This document shows positions 24,811-32,804 of a stretch of DNA of 45,038 bases, one piece after another. Numbering within the stretch: position 1 is the stretch's first letter; the number at the start of each line of letters is the position of its first letter. A program made the position numbers and the translations under genes. This stretch comes from an uncultured Lachnospiraceae bacterium (GTDB taxonomy: Bacteria; Bacillota; Clostridia; Lachnospirales; Lachnospiraceae): assembly GCA_947630085.1 (NCBI GenBank), contig CANRGP010000006.1, forward strand, positions 1 to 45,038. Reading direction: 5' to 3'. Below the pieces are notes generated by a model that was not told the DNA's origin, made no database searches, and worked only from the letters and a program-made list of their open reading frames with translations.

Positions 24811-25874
24811 TCAGAGGCAGAGCGCCCCTCCGCGTCAGCTTCGGCGGGGGCGGGACCGACGTGCCGCCGTTCTGCGACGAACAGGGAGGCGCGGTCATCG
24901 GCAGCACGATCAACAAGTATGCGTATTGCTCCATCGTACCCCGGGAGGACGAGCAGATCATCGTTCATTCCCTGGACTTTGATATGACGGTCCAATACAA
25001 TGCCAGGGAGAACTTTGTCTGCGACGGCAGGCTGGACCTGGTGACGGCGGCTCTCAGGGCGATGGACATCAAACAGGGCTGCGAGGTCTACCTTCAGTGC
25101 GACGCGCCCCCCGGCTCCGGTCTGGGGACATCGTCCGCGGTCATGGTCTGTATGCTTTCCGCGATGGGCAGATGGAAGGGCGTCGAGCCGGATGCGTATG
25201 CCCTGGCGGATCTGGCGTATCAGGTGGAGAGAATGGATCTGAAGATCGACGGGGGCTATCAGGACCAGTATATGTCTACCTTCGGCGGGTTCAATTTCGT
25301 CGAATTCCACGGCAGGAACAATGTGGTGGTGAACCCTCTTCGGATCCGCAAGGACATATACCATGAGCTCCAGTACAATCTGCTCCTGTGCTATACGGGC
25401 GGGGTTCATGTGTCCGCCAATATCATCCGCGACCAGGTGAGCAATTATGCCAGGAAAGATGCCTTCGACGCCATGTGCGAGGTGAAGGCCCTGGCGTACG
25501 CCATGAAGGACGAGCTCCTGAAGGGCAACCTGAACAGCTTCGGGAAGCTGCTGGACTACAGCTGGCAGAGCAAGAAGCGGATGAGCAGCCGGATATCCAA
25601 TCCGCAGATCGACGAGCTGTACGAGGAGGCGATCCGGGCCGGCGCGCTCGGAGGCAAGATCCTCGGGGCCGGCGGAGGCGGATACCTCCTGATGTACTGC
25701 CCCTATAATGTGCGGCACAAGGTGGCGGAGCGCCTGCAGCAGATGGGCGGCCAGCTGACCGACTGGGTTTTTGAACTTCGGGGAGCCCAGGCATGGACGG
25801 TAGATGAGGACAGATGGAATTACAACAGCGTAAAGGTACAGACACCGAACGGACTGTACCGTTTTCCGGTGTAA
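24804..25874 (+). CDS. hddA: D-glycero-alpha-D-manno-heptose-7-phosphate kinase
   Basis: HddA phosphorylates C1 of sedoheptulose-derived D-glycero-D-manno-heptose 7-phosphate to the alpha-1,7-bisphosphate. The 356-residue protein is a GHMP kinase: N-terminal RAPLRVSFGGGGTDVPPF, the ATP-binding PPGSGLGTSSAVMVCMLSA (from about residue 100), and the C-terminal GHMP motif GAGGGGYLLMYC (about 287-298). These are the usual HddA/fucose-kinase-like motifs. It overlaps hddC by 7 bases and is followed by gmhB after 2 bases. Confidence 0.92.
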   Translation: MVIRGRAPLRVSFGGGGTDVPPFCDEQGGAVIGSTINKYAYCSIVPREDEQIIVHSLDFDMTVQYNARENFVCDGRLDLVTAALRAMDIKQGCEVYLQCDAPPGSGLGTSSAVMVCMLSAMGRWKGVEPDAYALADLAYQVERMDLKIDGGYQDQYMSTFGGFNFVEFHGRNNVVVNPLRIRKDIYHELQYNLLLCYTGGVHVSANIIRDQVSNYARKDAFDAMCEVKALAYAMKDELLKGNLNSFGKLLDYSWQSKKRMSSRISNPQIDELYEEAIRAGALGGKILGAGGGGYLLMYCPYNVRHKVAERLQQMGGQLTDWVFELRGAQAWTVDEDRWNYNSVKVQTPNGLYRFPV

Positions 25875-25876
25875 AT

Positions 25877-26455
25877 ATGGACAGGGTAGTATTTCTGGAC
25901 CGTGACGGAACCATCAATGAGGAAGTAAACTATCTTCACAGGCCGGAGGACCTGAGGATCTTTGAAGGGGTCCCGCAGGCTCTGGCGAGCCTTAAACGGG
26001 CGGGCTTTGTGCTGGTGGTAGTCACCAATCAGGCGGGGATCGCCAGAGGGTATTATACGGAGAAAGAGGTGGATGTGCTCCACCGGTATTTGAACGGCAT
26101 ACTGGAGCGCTACGGGGCCGGCATCGACGCGTATTATTACTGTCCCCACCATCCCGAGGCCGGCATCGGGCCGTACCGCAGGGTATGCCGCTGCAGAAAG
26201 CCGGGCATCGGGATGTTCGAGTCGGCGCAGGAGCGCTTCGCGGTGGACAAGGCCCGCTCCTATATGATAGGAGATAAGGAGAGCGATATTCTTGCCGGAA
26301 AAAATTACGGAGTGCGGTCCATTCTGGTGGGAACAGGCTACGGCGCGGAGCTGAAGCGGAAGCAGGAAGAGGCGGGACAGCCGCCGATTTATGATTATTA
26401 TGCGGAAAATATGTCCCGGGCGGCGGAGTATATCCTCCGCGGGGAGAGGAGATAG
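25877..26455 (+). CDS. gmhB: D-glycero-D-manno-heptose-1,7-bisphosphate 7-phosphatase
   Basis: GmhB removes the C7 phosphate from heptose 1,7-bisphosphate, leaving the 1-phosphate used by HddC. The 192-residue protein is a HAD-IIIA phosphatase with the DxDGT motif (FLDRDGTINEEVNYL at the start), VVTNQAGIARG, the family's zinc-binding cluster (CPHHPEAG then CRCRKP) and MIGDKESDI. I start it at ATG 25877, two bases after the hddA stop, where the conserved N-terminus begins; there is no strong ribosome site, so translation is probably coupled to hddA. Confidence 0.92.
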   Translation: MDRVVFLDRDGTINEEVNYLHRPEDLRIFEGVPQALASLKRAGFVLVVVTNQAGIARGYYTEKEVDVLHRYLNGILERYGAGIDAYYYCPHHPEAGIGPYRRVCRCRKPGIGMFESAQERFAVDKARSYMIGDKESDILAGKNYGVRSILVGTGYGAELKRKQEEAGQPPIYDYYAENMSRAAEYILRGERR

Positions 26456-26458
26456 ATC

Positions 26459-27094
26459 ATGAAAGAGGATAAATATCTGGAAGAGCTGATCCGGCGGTAT
26501 CCCAGGCTGGAACCTGTGCGGGAGTGCATCCGCGAGGCATACAGCTGTATGGAAGATACATTTGCGGCGGGAGGAAAACTCCTGATCGCCGGAAACGGAG
26601 GAAGCGCGGCCGACGCGGAGCATATCGCGGGAGAGCTGATGAAGGGGTTCGTAAAGTCCCGTCCTGTGGACGACGCGTTTGCAGGGCGTCTCATGGATGT
26701 GGATGCGGAGCAGGGGAAGAGGCTTGCCGGAAAGCTCCAGAAGGGGCTTCCGACCATTGCGCTCACCGGCCATCCCGCCCTGTCTACGGCATTTCTGAAT
26801 GATGTGGACGGGACGATGGCGTTTGCGCAGCAGGTGCTTGGCTACGGAAGGGAAAAAGACGTCCTCCTGGCCATTTCCACCTCGGGCAATTCGGAGAATG
26901 TGTATCTGGCAGCCGTTACGGCGAAGGCCGCGGGCATGAAGGTCGTGGCGCTCTCCGGAAGGGACGGCGGCCGGATCAGCCGCATCGCCGATGCGGCGGT
27001 GATCGTGCCGGAGACGGAGACATACAGGATCCAGGAGCTTCATCTTCCGGTTTATCATACGCTGTGCCTGATGCTGGAGGAGCATTTTTTCTGA
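26459..27094 (+). CDS. gmhA: Sedoheptulose-7-phosphate isomerase (SIS domain)
   Basis: GmhA isomerises sedoheptulose 7-phosphate to D-glycero-D-manno-heptose 7-phosphate, the first step of the pathway. The 211-residue SIS-domain protein has LLIAGNGGSAADAEHIAGEL, the ISTSGNSENV phosphosugar loop, and a C-terminal ETETYRIQELHLPVYHTLC with the catalytic Glu-x2-His region. Between these is an insert (about 62-100) longer than in E. coli GmhA, as in GDP-heptose cluster versions. The gene begins 3 bases after gmhB with GGGGAGAGGAGATAG as ribosome site. With hddA, gmhB and hddC the set is complete. Confidence 0.93.
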   Translation: MKEDKYLEELIRRYPRLEPVRECIREAYSCMEDTFAAGGKLLIAGNGGSAADAEHIAGELMKGFVKSRPVDDAFAGRLMDVDAEQGKRLAGKLQKGLPTIALTGHPALSTAFLNDVDGTMAFAQQVLGYGREKDVLLAISTSGNSENVYLAAVTAKAAGMKVVALSGRDGGRISRIADAAVIVPETETYRIQELHLPVYHTLCLMLEEHFF

Positions 27095-27115
27095 ATCCGT
27101 GCGGCCGGAGACGGA

Positions 27116-27134
27116 TCCGGCGCCTGACGCCGGA
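27116..27134 (+). other. Hairpin between gmhA and the first glycosyltransferase gene
   Basis: TCCGGCG (27116-27122), loop CCTGA, CGCCGGA (27128-27134): a perfect 7-bp GC stem in the 67-base gap. No T tract follows, so it is more likely a transcript-processing or attenuation structure than a terminator. Confidence 0.35.
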
Positions 27135-27161
27135 ACGATGTGGATAAGGAGAATTTTCACT

Positions 27162-28001
27162 ATGGATTTTCATACGTTTGTGATCTGCGCGTATCGGGAG
27201 TCGCCGTACCTGGAATCGTGCGTCCGTTCCCTTCTGGGACAGACGGTAAAGACCCGGATCCTCTGCGTCACCTCTACGCCGGGGCCCTATATCAGCCGGA
27301 TCATGGAGCGGTACGGGATCCCGCTGATTGTCCGCGAAGGGAAAAGCGACATCCAGGACGACTGGAATTTTGCCCTTGCGCAGGCGGACTCCGAATTTGT
27401 AACTGTCGCTCATCAGGACGATATGTATGGCCGCCATTATGTGGAGGAGCTGTGGAAGGCATATGAAAGATGGCCGGATATGACCCTGTTTACCACCGAC
27501 GCGGTGACCGTGCGCCAGGAAAAAGCGGGCGGAGGCCCGGACAGTGCGCCGGGAACGGAAAGACCGGCCGGCTCGGGCCGCCTGGTCTATTTCAGCGGAA
27601 AGAATCTGATCAAAAGGCTTCTCCGTCTGCCTCTGCGCCTGAAGGCTCTGGCCGACAGGGAGTGGGTGAAGATGGGAGCGCTCCGGTTCGGCAACCCGGT
27701 CATATGCCCCTCCTGCACTTATCGGAAGAATTACCTCCCGGATCCTGTTTTTCATTCGGAATACCGATATGTCCTGGACTGGGACTGTCTGAGGGACCTG
27801 GCCAAATGGCCCGGAAGGTTCATCTGTGTGGAAAAGCCGCTCATGTTCTACCGGGTCCATGACGGGGCCGAGACGAAAGCCTGTATCGAAAACCATCTGC
27901 GGGAGACGGAGGAACGGCAGATGTACCGGCATTTCTGGCCGGAGCCTGTGGTCAGCCTCCTGATGCGCTTCTATCGGACCGCCTATGGGGAATATAAGTA
28001 A
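27162..28001 (+). CDS. Family 2-like glycosyltransferase
   Basis: The 279-residue protein opens with a GT-A nucleotide-sugar-binding strand (FVICAYRESPYLESCVRSLL) and has the DXD-like region TVAHQDDMYGRHYVEEL near residue 85, a common pattern in GT2 enzymes. A C-terminal section includes YVLDWDCLRDLAKWPG and a Tyr/His motif typical of capsule-type transferases. Donor and acceptor cannot be told; GDP-heptose is a plausible donor because of its neighbours. I start it at ATG 27162, nine bases after AAGGAG; a longer in-frame reading back to 27099 has no ribosome site. Confidence 0.8.
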   Translation: MDFHTFVICAYRESPYLESCVRSLLGQTVKTRILCVTSTPGPYISRIMERYGIPLIVREGKSDIQDDWNFALAQADSEFVTVAHQDDMYGRHYVEELWKAYERWPDMTLFTTDAVTVRQEKAGGGPDSAPGTERPAGSGRLVYFSGKNLIKRLLRLPLRLKALADREWVKMGALRFGNPVICPSCTYRKNYLPDPVFHSEYRYVLDWDCLRDLAKWPGRFICVEKPLMFYRVHDGAETKACIENHLRETEERQMYRHFWPEPVVSLLMRFYRTAYGEYK

Positions 28002-28019
28002 AGAAAGGACGGCGCTGCG

Positions 28020-29420
28020 ATGATAAAAGAAAGAAAGTGGTACTATCTCATGCCGCTGGCGGGCGTTATCTTCGGGATCTGGTTTGTCCGCATCGCTTCT
28101 TATGATGTGGTTTACTCGGATTACATCCGGCTGGTGAACAGCTATCTTCCCGGAGTGTGGGACCCGTCCAAATTTTTTGTCCCGGATGTGCTGACCCGTG
28201 TGCCCGCGACTTACCTGGGGCGGATCATCAATACCACGTTTTTTCACTACAGCCTGACATTCGATCAGGTCATGGGAGTCCTGGGGATGGGCGTTTCCTC
28301 AGCGGTGCTGATGGCATACTGCATCCAGAAGAAGATCGGCCCGGTCTGGGCGGTTATCATGATGATGGTATCGTTCAGCCTGAACAAGTGGGAGATGATG
28401 GTCAACGGAAGCGGCTGGATCCACTTCTGGGCCTTTGCCGGATTCTATTATCACTATATGGTGCTGGACCGTGTGCTTACCGGGACGGCGAAGCCGCATG
28501 ACGGCGTGAAGCTGTGCTTTCTGCCCTGGCTCCTGATCCTGTGTGTGGCGGGACAGTACTGCGCGGTGTATACGGCGGTCCTTCTGCTGATCTACGGAGG
28601 CAAGCTCATCCGCGACCGCGTCTGCGAGAAAAAGTGGAAGAAGGAATACATTGTGTATACCGTTCACCTTCTGATCCCGTTCGGCCTGTATCTTCTCAGC
28701 AATTCCTATGGCGGGGGCGGAGGCGGCGGAAGCTCCCTGATCGCCCAGCTTCTTGACACGCCGGGATATTTTGTCCGTTTTATGCTCAAGTCCCTGGCGT
28801 CGGCGGTGGTGGGAGTGGACTATGCGCAGTCCCATTTTTCCACGAACCTTCCCTACAATGTGATCGGCCTGCTTGTGGCGGCCGCCTATCTTCTGGCCCT
28901 CTGGCTCCAGTACCGGTACCGGATCTATGAGAAAGCGGTCCTTCCGCTCATCTTCATCATATCGGGCGCGGCGAACCACTTCCTGATCATGCTGGCGCGC
29001 TGGAGCTTCCTGAAGGAGGACTACGGAATGAGCTCCCGGTATGCCATTCAGTTCCAGCTGGGGGTCCTGGGGATCCTGATGACCTTTGCCTACGCGTGGA
29101 ACGTGTATTCCAGGAAGGAGAGGGTCCGCAGGGCAGTGGGAAGACTGGCCATGCTGGCCTGCACCTGTATGTTCCTTGCGGGAGCGGTCAATGATACCCA
29201 TGAGGAGTTGGGGATCGCGCCTTTCCGCCGGATCCTCTGCCAGAACCGGGCGCAGATCGCCCTGGATTTTGAAAACAGGACCGACGACGAACTCAGGGAA
29301 AATTTTGAATATGATACCTCCAATCCGGACGCGGGAAGGGCGGTGCGCAACGCGCTCACCATTCTGAAGGACAACGGATGGAACGTGTTTCATAATGCGC
29401 AGACGGGGGGACAGGAATGA
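28020..29420 (+). CDS. Polytopic membrane protein of glycan cluster, possible GT-C glycosyltransferase
   Basis: I do not recognise a named family. The 466-residue protein has roughly ten hydrophobic segments, a first loop with DVVYSDYIRLVNSYLPG, and an acidic-polar C-terminal segment of about 75 residues. An unusual loop around residues 231-240 is a run of seven glycines (YGGGGGGGSS). Acidic residues in the first external loop and many helices fit GT-C enzymes that use polyprenyl-phosphate sugars, and a GtrB/DPM1-like protein that would make such a donor is encoded at 32805. This pairing is inference. It starts 18 bases after the GT2 gene with AAAGGACGGCG as ribosome site, and its stop overlaps rfbG (ATGA). 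Confidence 0.6.
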   Translation: MIKERKWYYLMPLAGVIFGIWFVRIASYDVVYSDYIRLVNSYLPGVWDPSKFFVPDVLTRVPATYLGRIINTTFFHYSLTFDQVMGVLGMGVSSAVLMAYCIQKKIGPVWAVIMMMVSFSLNKWEMMVNGSGWIHFWAFAGFYYHYMVLDRVLTGTAKPHDGVKLCFLPWLLILCVAGQYCAVYTAVLLLIYGGKLIRDRVCEKKWKKEYIVYTVHLLIPFGLYLLSNSYGGGGGGGSSLIAQLLDTPGYFVRFMLKSLASAVVGVDYAQSHFSTNLPYNVIGLLVAAAYLLALWLQYRYRIYEKAVLPLIFIISGAANHFLIMLARWSFLKEDYGMSSRYAIQFQLGVLGILMTFAYAWNVYSRKERVRRAVGRLAMLACTCMFLAGAVNDTHEELGIAPFRRILCQNRAQIALDFENRTDDELRENFEYDTSNPDAGRAVRNALTILKDNGWNVFHNAQTGGQE

Positions 29421-30472
29421 ACGAGCTGAAAGAATTCTATTCCGGGAAACGTGTCCTGGTCACGGGGCATACGGGCTTTAAGGGAAGCTGGCTGACGCGT
29501 ATGCTCCAGAAGCTGGGGGCGCAGGTAAGCGGCTATGCGCTGGCACCGCAGGGGGAGAGGAACCTGTGGGAGGCGGCCGGGCTCGGAAACGCCGTGAACA
29601 GTGAGATCGGGGACATCCGGGATCTGGAGCACCTTAAAAGCGTGTTCGAGGCCGTCAGGCCGGAAATCGTGTTCCATCTGGCGGCGCAGCCCATCGTCCG
29701 CGATTCTTATAAGATGCCGGTCTATACCTATGAAACGAATGTGATGGGAACGGTCCACGTCCTGGAATGTGTCCGCCTCACTCCGTCGGTCCGCTCCTTT
29801 TTGAATGTCACCACCGATAAGGTGTACGAGAACAGGGAGACGGATTACGGATATCGGGAGAACGATCCCCTTGACGGATACGACCCGTATTCCAATTCCA
29901 AATCCTGCTCCGAGCTGGTGACCCACAGCTACGCAAGATCGTTTTTTGAGGACAAGCGGTGCGCGATCTCCACGGCTCGCGCGGGCAATGTGATCGGGGG
30001 CGGAGACTTCGCCAATGACCGGATCATTCCGGACTGCGTCCGGGCGGCCGCGTCGGGGAAAACGATCGTAGTGAGGAACCCGTACTCCGTGCGCCCGTAC
30101 CAGTATGTCCTGGAGCCTCTGTACGCTTATCTTCTGATCGCGATGAGGCAGTGGGAGGACGGAAAAAACGCGGGGTATTATAACGTAGGGCCGGACGATG
30201 AGGACTGCGTGACCACGGGACGCCTGGCCGATCTGTTCTGCGCCGCCTGGGGAGAGAATGTTTCCTGGGAGAACCGCAGCGACGGGGGACCCCATGAGGC
30301 CGGATTCCTGAAGCTGGACTGCGGCAGGCTCAAAACGGCCTTCGGGTGGCATCCCCGCCTGAATGTGGAACAGGCGGTCGCATGGACGGTGGAGTGGACA
30401 AAGGCATATCTGCGGGGAGAAAACGCGCTTTCGGCTATGGATGAACAGATAGACCGTTTCCTGGCCCTATAG
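29417..30472 (+). CDS. rfbG: CDP-glucose 4,6-dehydratase
   Basis: RfbG converts CDP-glucose to CDP-4-keto-6-deoxyglucose, the entry to CDP-linked 3,6-dideoxyhexoses. The 351-residue extended SDR protein has the NAD-binding VLVTGHTGFKGSWLTRML, the catalytic TTDKVY and YDPYSNSK motifs with HLAAQPIVRDSY between, which are specific to this dehydratase subgroup. Its ATG overlaps the preceding TGA by 4 bases, and rfbH follows after 12 bases. The cytidylyltransferase RfbF that makes its substrate is not in the window. Confidence 0.95.
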   Translation: MNELKEFYSGKRVLVTGHTGFKGSWLTRMLQKLGAQVSGYALAPQGERNLWEAAGLGNAVNSEIGDIRDLEHLKSVFEAVRPEIVFHLAAQPIVRDSYKMPVYTYETNVMGTVHVLECVRLTPSVRSFLNVTTDKVYENRETDYGYRENDPLDGYDPYSNSKSCSELVTHSYARSFFEDKRCAISTARAGNVIGGGDFANDRIIPDCVRAAASGKTIVVRNPYSVRPYQYVLEPLYAYLLIAMRQWEDGKNAGYYNVGPDDEDCVTTGRLADLFCAAWGENVSWENRSDGGPHEAGFLKLDCGRLKTAFGWHPRLNVEQAVAWTVEWTKAYLRGENALSAMDEQIDRFLAL

Positions 30473-30484
30473 GAGGGAAGACTT

Positions 30485-31822
30485 ATGTTTGAGCAAATGA
30501 CGGAAGAACAGGCGAGAGCCGAGATACTGAAGCTGGTAGGAGAATACTGTGACAAATACCACGCCGGGACCGTGTACCGGGAGGGCGACCGGATCCCCTA
30601 TGCTTCGAGGGTATACGACAGGGCGGAGATGACCAACCTGGTGGACAGTGCCCTGGAGTTTTGGCTGACATCCGGCCGCTACACCGATGAATTTGAAAGA
30701 AAGCTGGCCGGTTATCTGGGGGTGAGGTTCTGCTCCCTGGTGAATTCCGGATCCTCCGCCAACCTGGCCGCCTTTATGGCGCTGACGTCTCCGCTTCTGG
30801 GCGAGCGGCAGGTAAAGCCGGGGGACGAGATGATCACCGTGGCGGCGGGATTTCCCACTACGGTTGCTCCGGCCATCCAGTACGGGGTCGTCCCGGTGTT
30901 TGTGGACGTGACCATTCCCCAGTACAACATAGACGTGGCCGGACTGGAGGAAGCGTATTCCGAGCGCACCCGCCTGGTCATGATCGCCCATACGCTGGGG
31001 AACCCATTTGACCTGGCGGCAGTGAAAAGCTTTTGCGACAGGCACGGGCTGTGGCTGATCGAGGACAACTGTGACGCGCTGGGAAGCCGCTACTGTCTGG
31101 ACGGAAAGGAATATTTTACGGGCACGGTCGGAGATATCGGGACATCCAGCTTTTATCCGCCCCATCATATGACGATGGGAGAGGGAGGCGCCGTCTATAC
31201 GAACGACCCACTTCTGCACCGGATCATCCGTTCCTTCAGGGACTGGGGAAGGGACTGCAGCTGTCCGCCCGGAAGGGACAATCTGTGCGGGCACAGGTTT
31301 GACAGGCAGTATGGGGAGCTTCCCGTGGGGTACGACCACAAATACGTGTACTCCCATTTCGGCTACAATCTTAAAGCCACGGATCTTCAGGCGGCCATTG
31401 GCTGCGCGCAGATCGACAAATTCCCGTCCTTTGTGGAGAAACGGAGACACAATTTTGACCGGCTTAAAAAGGGACTTGCCGGAACGGAGGAGAAGCTCAT
31501 CCTTCCGGAGGCCGCGCAGGACTCCCGGCCCAGCTGGTTCGGGTTCCTCATCACCTGCAGAGAGGGCGTGGACCGGAACGAGGTGGTCCGATACCTGGAG
31601 GAAAAGGGCGTACAGACCCGAATGCTGTTTGCGGGCAATCTGACGAGGCATCCCTGCTTCGATCAGATGCGCACATCCGGAAAGGGCTACCGCATTGCCG
31701 GAAGCCTCGCCTGCACCGACAGGATCATGAGAGATACCTTCTGGGTGGGGGTATATCCGGGAATGACGGATGAGATGATCGATTATATGGCCAAAACCAT
31801 CCGGCAGGCCGTGGGAATATGA
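30485..31822 (+). CDS. rfbH: CDP-4-keto-6-deoxyglucose 3-dehydrase (E1)
   Basis: RfbH/E1 removes the C3 hydroxyl of CDP-4-keto-6-deoxyglucose using PMP and a [2Fe-2S] cluster, giving the precursor of 3,6-dideoxyhexoses once an E3 reductase acts. The 445-residue protein keeps the diagnostic features: His instead of the usual PLP lysine (H227-H228 in PPHHMTMGEGG) and four cluster cysteines, C196, C258, C260 and C268 (C-x61-C-x-C-x7-C). AGGAGGGAAGACTT precedes the ATG. Its last codons are the first unit of the tandem repeat that now separates it from licD. No E3 reductase or epimerase is nearby. Confidence 0.95.
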   Translation: MFEQMTEEQARAEILKLVGEYCDKYHAGTVYREGDRIPYASRVYDRAEMTNLVDSALEFWLTSGRYTDEFERKLAGYLGVRFCSLVNSGSSANLAAFMALTSPLLGERQVKPGDEMITVAAGFPTTVAPAIQYGVVPVFVDVTIPQYNIDVAGLEEAYSERTRLVMIAHTLGNPFDLAAVKSFCDRHGLWLIEDNCDALGSRYCLDGKEYFTGTVGDIGTSSFYPPHHMTMGEGGAVYTNDPLLHRIIRSFRDWGRDCSCPPGRDNLCGHRFDRQYGELPVGYDHKYVYSHFGYNLKATDLQAAIGCAQIDKFPSFVEKRRHNFDRLKKGLAGTEEKLILPEAAQDSRPSWFGFLITCREGVDRNEVVRYLEEKGVQTRMLFAGNLTRHPCFDQMRTSGKGYRIAGSLACTDRIMRDTFWVGVYPGMTDEMIDYMAKTIRQAVGI

Positions 31823-31915
31823 GCAGTCTGCGGGAAGATAAGCAGCCCGCGGAAAACGAACAGACCGCAGGAATATGAGCAGCCCGCGAAAAACGAGCAG
31901 TCTGCGGGAATATGA
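31804..31915 (+). repeat. Six-copy 18-19 base tandem repeat spanning the rfbH/licD junction
   Basis: Imperfect units start at 31804, 31823, 31842, 31860, 31879 and 31897; the first is GCAGGCCGTGGGAATATGA, the last GCAGTCTGCGGGAATATGA. The first lies in rfbH and contains its TGA overlapped by an ATG; the last supplies the ATG of licD in the same ATATGA context. The inserted length (31819 to 31912) is 93 bases, a multiple of three. Intermediate units drift as GCAGCCCGCGGAAAACGA-like forms. The layout suggests that an original rfbH/licD ATGA overlap was pulled apart by repeat expansion. Confidence 0.85.
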
Positions 31916-32778
31916 AAGATAAGAGGGACAGCGTGGAAGAAAAGGACTATGGGCTGGAAAAGATCCACAGGGCCAGCCTGAGCATTCTGAAAGAGATCGA
32001 CCGCATATGCCGCAAATACGGGATCCACTACAGGATGGATTCCGGGACCCTGCTGGGCGCGGTGCGCCACGGCGGCTTTATCCCATGGGACGACGACGCG
32101 GATGTGGCGTTTACCCGGGATGAGTATGAAGCGTTCGCCAGGGTGGTCCGCAAGGAGCTTCCGAAGGGAATGCGCTTCCTGGAGCCGGGAGAGCTGCGCG
32201 GAGGAAAAGCCTTTTATGATTTTACGCCCCGGATCCTCTACCTGAACAGCCGCACTCACAGCGACACGGAGGAGATGGATTTTTATGAAGGGAAGCTGAA
32301 CCATCTGTGGGTGGATCTGTTTATTCTGGACGAGCTGCCGGAAAACAGGTGGTCCGCAAACTGGACGAAGATTCTCCATGTGCTGGTATACGGACTGGCT
32401 ATGGGACACCGTTATCGCCTGGACTTTTCCAAATACGGTCCGGCCGGAAAGATAGGGGTGGGACTTTTGTCGGGAGCGGGCAGGCTTCTTCCCCTGAAGA
32501 CGATCCTGAAAATGCAGCACAGGGCGGCGGTGAAGGACAGGAAGGGGAAAAGTTCCCTGATGTATTACAGCAATTATCAGCCGGATTTTCTGTATGTGAC
32601 CGTCCGGGAGGAGTGGGTCCGGGCGACGGTGGATCTGCCCTTTGAGGATACGGTGCTGATGGCCCCTGCCGGATGGGATCCGGTCCTGAAAGCGGTATAC
32701 GGGGATTATCAGACGCTTCCCCCGCCGGAGAAGCGGGTTCCGGCTCATTCGGACAGCGAACTGGAAGTAACGGACTGA
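31912..32778 (+). CDS. licD: LicD-family phosphotransferase
   Basis: LicD proteins transfer phosphocholine or other phospho-alcohols from a CDP donor onto cell-surface glycans. The 288-residue protein has the family core: LSILKEIDRICRKYGIHY, MDSGTLLGAVRHGGFIPWDDD and ADVAFTRDEYEAF, with the metal-binding acidic cluster DDDAD at about 62-66. The ATG (MKDKRDSVEE) lies in the last repeat unit, with CGGGA as a weak ribosome site. An in-frame ATG at 31819 is cut off by a TGA at 31876. No licA/licC genes are in the window, so the transferred group is unknown. Confidence 0.9.
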   Translation: MKDKRDSVEEKDYGLEKIHRASLSILKEIDRICRKYGIHYRMDSGTLLGAVRHGGFIPWDDDADVAFTRDEYEAFARVVRKELPKGMRFLEPGELRGGKAFYDFTPRILYLNSRTHSDTEEMDFYEGKLNHLWVDLFILDELPENRWSANWTKILHVLVYGLAMGHRYRLDFSKYGPAGKIGVGLLSGAGRLLPLKTILKMQHRAAVKDRKGKSSLMYYSNYQPDFLYVTVREEWVRATVDLPFEDTVLMAPAGWDPVLKAVYGDYQTLPPPEKRVPAHSDSELEVTD

Positions 32779-32804
32779 GAGAGGAAAAGGAAGGACGGCG
32801 CGGG

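Noticed and set aside
31804-31915. Possible CRISPR array
   Set aside because: Units of 18-19 bases are directly adjacent with no unique spacers, and no cas genes are present; it is a tandem repeat.
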